Assembly (NCBI RefSeq): GCF_025567165.1 | Contig: NZ_JAOQKC010000008.1 | Span: forward strand, 1-64,000 | Direction of reading: 5' to 3' | DNA from: Laedolimicola ammoniilytica | GTDB lineage: Bacteria > Bacillota > Clostridia > Lachnospirales > Lachnospiraceae | DNA length: 64,000 nt | Part shown: in pieces, positions 58,489 through 64,000 of the stretch | Numbering within the stretch: the stretch's first letter is position 1 | Layout: each line of letters starts with the position of its first letter | Notes under the pieces: model-generated | What the model was told of the DNA's origin: nothing | Databases searched by the model: none | What the model saw: the letters and a program-made list of their open reading frames with translations, nothing else | Made by a program: the position numbers and the translations under genes

Positions 58489-58534
58489 CATAGAACGGGC
58501 ATCTATATTCAGAAAAAGGGAAAGAGGAATTGCC

Positions 58535-58990
58535 GTGAGAGAGATCAAAGCAGGCGAGTACTATCGCCATTTTAAAGGCGGCCAGTATCAGGTGACAGCC
58601 ATCGCGCGGGATGCGGATACGGAAGAAAAGGTGGTCGTATACCAGGCTTTATATGGAGAGGAAGACTTTTGGGTACGCCCCTACGAGGAGTTTGCAGGCG
58701 AGGTAGATCACGAGAAGTATCCGGAGGCGGAGCAGACCTGGCGGTTTGAGAAGATCGAGGAGCCCAGGGAAATGAATCCGCTGCTGCTTCGTTTTCTGGA
58801 CGCAGAGACGTACCGGGATAAGCTGGAGCTGTTTCAGGCCTGGGAAGCCTATGCGGACGAACAGCTTCTGGAGAGCATCGCAGTGTCTCTGGATATTACG
58901 CTGGGACAGGGTACTGTCCGGGATAAATACCGGGAGATTCTGAACTGTCTGAAGACCATGGAGCACTTCGAGACAGATCGGTTCCGATAA
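58535..58990 (+). CDS. DUF1653 domain protein
   Basis: About 151 residues. The N-terminal 65 residues (GEYYRHFKGGQYQVTAIARDA, in parts, and VVVYQALYGEEDFWVRPYEEF) are a DUF1653 domain, a small beta-rich fold of unknown role. The remainder is helical. GTG start at 58535 after AGAGGA; the upstream extension of the frame lies in the promoter. It precedes trkA by 15 bases and is probably co-transcribed with it. Confidence 0.85.
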   Translation: MREIKAGEYYRHFKGGQYQVTAIARDADTEEKVVVYQALYGEEDFWVRPYEEFAGEVDHEKYPEAEQTWRFEKIEEPREMNPLLLRFLDAETYRDKLELFQAWEAYADEQLLESIAVSLDITLGQGTVRDKYREILNCLKTMEHFETDRFR

Positions 58991-59005
58991 GAGGGAGAGA
59001 AAGGC

Positions 59006-60364
59006 ATGGATATTGTAATCATCGGGGACGGAAAAGTGGGACATAAGCTTGCCATGCAGCTGTCCGGTGAAAAATACAATGTGACACTGATTGACAAAAG
59101 TGAACGAAAGCTCAGAAACGCGGTCAATGAGATGGACGTATCCTGTGTGGTGGGCGATGGAGCCAGCGCGGATATTCAGCGTCAGGCGGACGTGCCGGGG
59201 GCGGATCTGGTGATTGCCTGCGCGTCTACAGACGAGATGAATCTGTTCTGCTGCCTGCTGGCCAGAAAGCTGGGAGCCAAGCAGACCATCGCCCGTGTGC
59301 GGAATCCGATTTATCATAATCAGATCGATTTGCTGAAGGAGGATCTGAAGCTCAGTATGGCGGTAAATCCGGAACGGGCTCTGGCGGGGGAGATATCCCG
59401 GGTTCTGATCTTCCCGTCTGCAGCGAAGCTCGAGACCTTCGTAAAGGGCCGGGTCGAGCTGGTGGAGGTGACATATCCGTCTCACAGCTCCATCGATGGT
59501 CTTTCTTTAAGCGAGTTATATAAAAAGCATCAGATCAAAATGCTGGTCTGTGCGGTGCAGCGGGACGGGGAGGTCTATATTCCCGATGGTAATTTTGTGC
59601 CCCAGCCCGGCGACAAGATCAACATCACAGCTTCCCATCCGGAGATTGAGAAGTTCCTGAAGCTTACCAAGGGTATCATCGGCAAGGCTAAAAATGTCAT
59701 GATCTGCGGCGGCGGACGGGTGGCCTATTATCTGGGTAGCCAGCTTCTGGAGCTTGGTATGCAGGTCAAGATTATAGAGGTGGACGAGAAGCGTTGCATG
59801 GAGCTCTGCGATCTGCTTCCCAAAGCGACGATTATCCATGGCAATGCCACCGATCACGAGCTTCTGGAAGAGGAAGGAATCTCCAAGGCAGACGCCTTTG
59901 TAACCCTGACCGGTATGGATGAGGAAAATATCATCATGTCCATGTACGCGAAAAGCCGTCATGTACCCAAGGTCGTCACCAAGATCAACGACGAGGGTCT
60001 GCAGAGCATGGTGGATCAGCTGGGCATGGAGAGCGTGGTTTCCGCGAAGAACGTTACGGCCAACGCGATTACCAGCTATGTGCGCGCCATGCGGAATTCC
60101 ATGGGAAGCGCCAATGTGGAGACGGTATATAAGCTGATTGGCGGCAAGATCGAGGCGCTGGAGTTCCGGATCCGGGAGAAAACCAGGTACACCGGTATTC
60201 CGCTGAAGGATCTGAAGCTGAAGAGCAACCATCTGGTAGCCTGCATTGTACGGAACCGCCGTACCATCATACCAGGCGGAAATGATACGCTGGAGGTAGG
60301 CGATAGTGTCATTGTCATTTCCATGGGACAGGGCCTCGAGGATTTGCAGGACATCATGCGCTAG
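59006..60364 (+). CDS. trkA: Trk potassium uptake regulatory subunit (TrkA)
   Basis: 452 residues, a peripheral membrane NAD-binding subunit that gates TrkH. Two RCK modules are visible: IVIIGDGKVGHKLAMQL at the N-terminus and VMICGGGRVAYYLGSQL at about residue 230. Each is followed by a TrkA_C-like domain (PQPGDKINITA and VGDSVIVIS). CVVGDGASADI and IHGNATDHELL match the NAD-binding folds. GGGAGAGAAAGGC precedes the ATG. Confidence 0.94.
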   Translation: MDIVIIGDGKVGHKLAMQLSGEKYNVTLIDKSERKLRNAVNEMDVSCVVGDGASADIQRQADVPGADLVIACASTDEMNLFCCLLARKLGAKQTIARVRNPIYHNQIDLLKEDLKLSMAVNPERALAGEISRVLIFPSAAKLETFVKGRVELVEVTYPSHSSIDGLSLSELYKKHQIKMLVCAVQRDGEVYIPDGNFVPQPGDKINITASHPEIEKFLKLTKGIIGKAKNVMICGGGRVAYYLGSQLLELGMQVKIIEVDEKRCMELCDLLPKATIIHGNATDHELLEEEGISKADAFVTLTGMDEENIIMSMYAKSRHVPKVVTKINDEGLQSMVDQLGMESVVSAKNVTANAITSYVRAMRNSMGSANVETVYKLIGGKIEALEFRIREKTRYTGIPLKDLKLKSNHLVACIVRNRRTIIPGGNDTLEVGDSVIVISMGQGLEDLQDIMR

Positions 60365-60376
60365 TGGGGGAAAGCT

Positions 60377-61819
60377 ATGAATTACGGAATGATAAGATAC
60401 ATCGTGGGGAAAATGCTTCTGATAGAAGGTTTTCTGCTGCTTTTCCCGGCCTTTGTGTCATTTTTATATGGGGAAATGGAAGGTATCAGCTTCCTGCTGA
60501 CTGCGATGCTCCTGCTCCTGGTATCGTTTCTGAGCTCCCGGAAGCCGGAGAATACGGCCATTTACGCCAAGGAGGGATTCCTTATCGTGGCACTGGCCTG
60601 GATTCTGTGGTCGGTATTCGGCGCGCTGCCTTTCCTGCTTTCGGGCTGCATCCCCCGGTTTGAGGATGCGTTCTTTGAGGTGGTGTCGGGCTTTACGACC
60701 ACGGGCTCCACGATTTTAAGAGATATTGAGGGGCTGCCCAAGTGCATGAATTTCTGGCGCTGCCTGACCCACTGGGTGGGCGGCATGGGCGTGCTGGTAT
60801 TCGTCATGGCGGTGATCCCCTTAAGCAATAAGAATTCCATGTTCCTGATGCGTGCGGAGATACCGGGACCCACCTGCGATAAGCTGGTACCCAAGGCGCG
60901 TACCACGGCGCGGATTCTGTACACCATGTATCTGGGGCTGTCTGTGGCGGAGGTCATTTTCCTGCTGGCAGGCGACATGAATCTGTACCAGGCAGTGATT
61001 CACACCTTCAGTACAGCCGGAACCGGAGGCTTCTCCGACCGGAACGCCAGCGTGGCGGCTTTTAACAGTGCCTATATCGACGGCGTGATTACGGTCTTTA
61101 TGCTGCTGTTCGGCATCAACTTCAACCTGTATTTCCTGCTGCTCATGAAGAACGTCAAGGGTTTCTTTAAAAATGAGGAGCTGCGGAATTATCTGGGAAT
61201 TGTGGCGGCAGCGATTGCACTGATCACGATTAATATTATGAATCTGTACGGCGGCGTGCTGCACGCTTTCCGTTACGCGGCCTTCCAGGTGGTATCGGTT
61301 ATTACGACCACCGGCTTTGTAACGGCAAATTTTGATTTGTGGCCGGAGTTTTCCAAGACCATTCTGCTGCTTCTGATGGTGGTGGGAGCCTGCGCCGGAA
61401 GCACGGGCGGCGGCATGAAGGTGTCCCGTATTATGATTCTGGGCCGGACCATCACCAAGGAGATGCGGCAGATTCTGCATCCCAAGTCAGTCAATGTGGT
61501 AAAACTGGATGGCAAGCGCCTGACGGATGAGGAGACCCATGGGGTCTATGTGTATACTATCTGCTATTTTGTGATCTTAAGTGTGTCTGTACTGCTGATT
61601 TCGGTGGATAACTTTGATTTTATCACGAACTTTACGGCCGTATTGACTACCCTGAATAACGTGGGACCGGGTCTGGCGAAGGTGGGACCGGTGGAGAATT
61701 TCTCCGCGTTTTCCTGCTTTTCGAAGATTATCTTAAGTTTGGATATGCTCATAGGACGCCTGGAGATTCTGCCGATTATGATGCTGCTGGCTCCGGTGAC
61801 CTGGCGGAAGAAGTTTTAA
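60377..61819 (+). CDS. trkH: Trk/Ktr potassium uptake channel subunit (TrkH)
   Basis: 480 residues with about ten membrane segments. Pore-loop motifs include VVSGFTTTGSTILRDIE, TAGTGGFSDRNASVAAFN, VVSVITTTGFVTANFD and VLTTLNNVGPGLAKVGP, the four selectivity-filter repeats. LTHWVGGMGVLVFVMAVIP is also conserved. It starts 12 bases after trkA and probably forms the K+ uptake complex with it. Confidence 0.94.
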   Translation: MNYGMIRYIVGKMLLIEGFLLLFPAFVSFLYGEMEGISFLLTAMLLLLVSFLSSRKPENTAIYAKEGFLIVALAWILWSVFGALPFLLSGCIPRFEDAFFEVVSGFTTTGSTILRDIEGLPKCMNFWRCLTHWVGGMGVLVFVMAVIPLSNKNSMFLMRAEIPGPTCDKLVPKARTTARILYTMYLGLSVAEVIFLLAGDMNLYQAVIHTFSTAGTGGFSDRNASVAAFNSAYIDGVITVFMLLFGINFNLYFLLLMKNVKGFFKNEELRNYLGIVAAAIALITINIMNLYGGVLHAFRYAAFQVVSVITTTGFVTANFDLWPEFSKTILLLLMVVGACAGSTGGGMKVSRIMILGRTITKEMRQILHPKSVNVVKLDGKRLTDEETHGVYVYTICYFVILSVSVLLISVDNFDFITNFTAVLTTLNNVGPGLAKVGPVENFSAFSCFSKIILSLDMLIGRLEILPIMMLLAPVTWRKKF

Positions 61820-61905
61820 AAATAGCACATAACAGGGGAGCTGGTCTTTGGCTGGCTTCCATGTTAAAATAGGATTTAGAAATAAAAGGGAAAGAAGGTA
61901 ATATT

Positions 61906-62736
61906 ATGTCAGAAAAATCATGCAGCAATACAAGCTGCGATAAGACAAGCTGCGAGGGATGTCCCAGCAAGGCAAAGGAGCAGCAGCCCCAGAGCCTGCA
62001 GGCAGAGTGCAACGAATACAGCTGTGTGCGCCGGGTTATCGGCGTAGTCAGCGGCAAGGGAGGCGTGGGAAAATCCATGGTGACTGCGTCTCTGGCCAAT
62101 GAGCTGGCGGCGAAGGGCTACCAGGTAGGTATCCTGGACGCGGATATCACAGGTCCGTCCATTCCGAGAATGTATGGGGTACACGGTCCGGCAGAGGGCA
62201 GCGATATGGGAATTGAGCCGCGGCTTACCAAGAATGGTATCAAGCTCATGTCCATGAACCTGCTGCTTCCCACAGAGGACACTCCGGTGATCTGGAGAGG
62301 CCCGATCATCGCCAATATTGTAAAGCAGTTCTGGACCGACGTAATCTGGGGCGATCTGGATTATCTGCTGGTGGATATGCCGCCTGGAACCGGCGACGTG
62401 CCCCTGACTGTATTCCAGTCCCTGCCGGTCAACGAGATTGTAGTCGTGACCTCTCCCCAGGATCTGGTACAGCTGATCGTGAAGAAGGCGCTGAGTATGG
62501 CAGATCAGATGAAGATTCCGGTAAAGGGTGTGGTGGAGAATTATTCCTGGCTGGAGTGCCCGGACTGCGGAAAGAAGCTTTATCCCTTCGGCAAGAGCCA
62601 TCTGGAGGAAATCGCAGGTGAGGAGAAGCTGCAGATTATCGGACGCGTTCCCATGAAGCCGGAATTCGCCGAAGCTGCGGATGCGGGTGAATTTGATAAG
62701 GTGAGAAATCCTTATCTGGATGTGGATTTTGAATAG
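61906..62736 (+). CDS. Mrp/NBP35-type P-loop ATPase, Fe-S cluster carrier
   Basis: 276 residues. The deviant Walker A is GVVSGKGGVGKSMVTASLA. DADITGPSIPRMYG, DMPPGTGDVPLTVFQSLP and the late CPDCGKKLYPFG with a CxxC metal site are Mrp/ApbC signatures. The N-terminal extension has four Cys (6, 11, 16, 19), like NBP35-type proteins. It is expected to bind and transfer 4Fe-4S clusters, which fits a genome with many Fe-S enzymes. Confidence 0.93.
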   Translation: MSEKSCSNTSCDKTSCEGCPSKAKEQQPQSLQAECNEYSCVRRVIGVVSGKGGVGKSMVTASLANELAAKGYQVGILDADITGPSIPRMYGVHGPAEGSDMGIEPRLTKNGIKLMSMNLLLPTEDTPVIWRGPIIANIVKQFWTDVIWGDLDYLLVDMPPGTGDVPLTVFQSLPVNEIVVVTSPQDLVQLIVKKALSMADQMKIPVKGVVENYSWLECPDCGKKLYPFGKSHLEEIAGEEKLQIIGRVPMKPEFAEAADAGEFDKVRNPYLDVDFE

Positions 62737-62756
62737 GAAAATCAAAAGAAATGTGG

Positions 62757-62799
62757 AAAAGGATTCGCCGGGACTTGGGAAAGACCGGCGAATCCTTTT
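62757..62799. terminator. Terminator after the Mrp gene
   Basis: A perfect 15-base stem pairs AAAAGGATTCGCCGG (62757-62771) with CCGGCGAATCCTTTT (62785-62799). T and A runs on the arms allow action in both directions. Confidence 0.85.
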
Positions 62800-62840
62800 G
62801 GATACCCGAAAATCTGGAGATAAAAGAGAAAGGGAACAGA

Positions 62841-64000
62841 ATGGAGCGCAGAGAGATTTATACGAAGATCACAGGAAAGGCTGAGACCATGAAACAGGAG
62901 CTGGTGAAGATCCGGAGGGATTTTCATCGCTATCCGGAGCTGGGATGGATGGAAATGCGGACATCCTCTATCATTGCATCTTATTTGAAAAGAGTTGGCT
63001 GTGACGAGGTGCTGGTGGGACGCGATGTGTGTCTGGATGAAGCGCGGATGGGTCTGCCTGCGGATGAGGTGTTGGACCGGCATTATGAGGAGGCGGCGGC
63101 CCAGGAGGGCACAGAGCTTGCGTATCTGTCCGATACAAAAGGTGGATTCACCGGTGTGGTTGGAATCTTGCGCTGCGGCGAAGGACCAACGGTGGCATTC
63201 CGGTTTGATATGGACGCGCTGCCGGTGCTGGAGTGCAAGGAAGAGGCACATTATCCGACAAAAGAGGGGTTTGCGTCCCGCAATACGGGTGTCATGCATG
63301 CCTGCGGCCATGACGGCCATATGACGGTAGGACTGGGAACGGCCAAAATTCTCTGCGAGCTGCGGGAACAGCTTCACGGAACCGTGAAATTTATCTTCCA
63401 GCCAGCGGAGGAAGGCGTGCGCGGAGCGAAGTCCATTGTGGAGCACGGACATCTGGACGATGTGGATTATGTGCTGGGCGCCCATATGGGAGGCGGACTG
63501 GAGCAGAAGGAAGCAGCCATCGGAATCGGTGACGGCGAGAGTCTGGCTACTGTAAAGTATGATGTGGAATTTTATGGAAAAGGCTCCCATGCGGCGGCTT
63601 CTCCGGAAGAAGGGAAAAACGCTATGTTGGCCATGGCTACGGCGATATTGAATCTGCACGCCATTCCCCGGAGTGGTAAGGGAGATACCCGGGTAAATGT
63701 GGGAAGGGTTGTGGCAGGTACCGGACGGAATATTATCTGTGAGCATGCGCACATGGAGATGGAAGTCCGGGGCATGACCACGGAGGCCAATACCTATATG
63801 AAGGAGTATGCCGAGCGGATTATCCGCAGCGCGGCCGAAATGCACGACTGCACCTGCGAGATGAAGCTCATGGGCGCAGCCATGAATGGAATCAATGATG
63901 ACGCGCTGTCGGATCGGCTGGCGAAGGTTTGTGAGGAGGATTTGCATCTGCCGGTGGTTCGGCTGAAGAAGGGCGGAGCCGGAGGCAGTGAGGATTATTC
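62841..64000 (+). CDS. M20-family amidohydrolase (AbgA-like), cut by the window end
   Basis: The frame starts at 62841 with AGGGAAC upstream and is open to the end of the window (386 residues seen). KIRRDFHRYPELGWMEMRTS is the typical start. VAFRFDMDALPV, MHACGHDGHMTVGLG and FIFQPAEEGVRGAKSIVEHGHL (in parts) hold the metal ligands and general base. VEFYGKGSHAAASPEEGKNA starts the dimerisation domain, and GAGGSEDY near the end is the late conserved motif. It resembles aminobenzoyl-glutamate hydrolase AbgA and other amino-acid amidohydrolases. Substrate not determined. Confidence 0.88.
   Translation, partial: MERREIYTKITGKAETMKQELVKIRRDFHRYPELGWMEMRTSSIIASYLKRVGCDEVLVGRDVCLDEARMGLPADEVLDRHYEEAAAQEGTELAYLSDTKGGFTGVVGILRCGEGPTVAFRFDMDALPVLECKEEAHYPTKEGFASRNTGVMHACGHDGHMTVGLGTAKILCELREQLHGTVKFIFQPAEEGVRGAKSIVEHGHLDDVDYVLGAHMGGGLEQKEAAIGIGDGESLATVKYDVEFYGKGSHAAASPEEGKNAMLAMATAILNLHAIPRSGKGDTRVNVGRVVAGTGRNIICEHAHMEMEVRGMTTEANTYMKEYAERIIRSAAEMHDCTCEMKLMGAAMNGINDDALSDRLAKVCEEDLHLPVVRLKKGGAGGSEDY

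Noticed and set aside
62742..63947. A 401-residue - strand frame near the window end
   Set aside because: The + strand codes for an M20 amidohydrolase with intact metal-site motifs from 62841 onward; the minus frame is its shadow.

Overview
The window looks like chromosomal DNA of an anaerobic, low-to-moderate GC Firmicute of the class Clostridia, most likely a gut Lachnospiraceae. The evidence is an early-cobalt (anaerobic, Cbi-type) cobalamin pathway, an NAD-linked formate dehydrogenase built with NuoE/NuoF-like subunits, a sensory [FeFe]-hydrogenase paired with a SpoIIE-type phosphatase, clostridial-type purC, TrkA/TrkH, and an infC-rpmI-rplT operon with an L20-type leader and an AUU start codon. 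Nearly all genes are on the + strand in tightly spaced operons; only moaA, moaC, the phosphatase, the hydrogenase sensor and fdhD are on the - strand.

Region 1 (about 0.1-19.6 kb) is a nearly complete tetrapyrrole and B12 operon. After tcdA come cbiL, cbiF, hemA, cbiH, a hemC-cobA-hemD triple fusion, L-threonine-O-3-phosphate decarboxylase (cobD), cbiP, cbiC, cobT, a lipoprotein gene, cbiD, cbiG, a cbiJ-cbiE-cbiT triple fusion, cbiA, cobU and cobS, closed by a strong terminator. Region 2 (19.7-25.1 kb) is a visibly AT-rich accessory island inside the B12 locus. It holds a frameshifted MurR/RpiR regulator, a beta-glucoside PTS IIBC, a GH1 6-phospho-beta-glucosidase, a decayed duplicate of the next B12 genes, and a MntA/HepT-type toxin-antitoxin pair. 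Region 3 (25.15-29.4 kb) resumes B12 genes: a short CobU-like protein, cobC and cbiB, then an AAA-ATPase/PD-(D/E)XK accessory gene, then the corrinoid adenosyltransferase. purC follows with its own promoter.

Region 4 (30.7-49.9 kb) is a molybdenum/formate locus. It encodes a MoeA-like protein with a Cys-rich tail, moeA, mobB, a MobA-like/ModE-HTH fusion, modABC behind a ModE-type operator, moaA and moaC, a SpoIIE phosphatase and a group C sensory hydrogenase, fdhD, a MOSC-MoaB fusion, mobA, and a three-gene NAD-dependent (possibly bifurcating) formate dehydrogenase. The genes cover molybdate uptake, cofactor synthesis, sulfuration of the enzyme, the enzyme itself and a possible redox/H2 sensor. 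Molybdopterin synthase (MoaD/MoaE) is not in the window.

Region 5 (49.9-64 kb) has a PucR regulator with a DUF3100 membrane protein, a small membrane protein and an M20 amidohydrolase (a candidate uptake-and-hydrolysis operon), then infC-rpmI-rplT, two COG0523/CobW-type GTPases, an Lrp regulator, a DUF1653 protein, trkA-trkH, an Mrp-type ATPase and an M20 amidohydrolase cut by the window end. No tRNA, rRNA, CRISPR array or complete insertion sequence was recognised. Three palindromic hairpin clusters (4.40, 30.4-30.6 and 47.0-47.1 kb) lie between genes. All family names come from reading motifs, without database searches.
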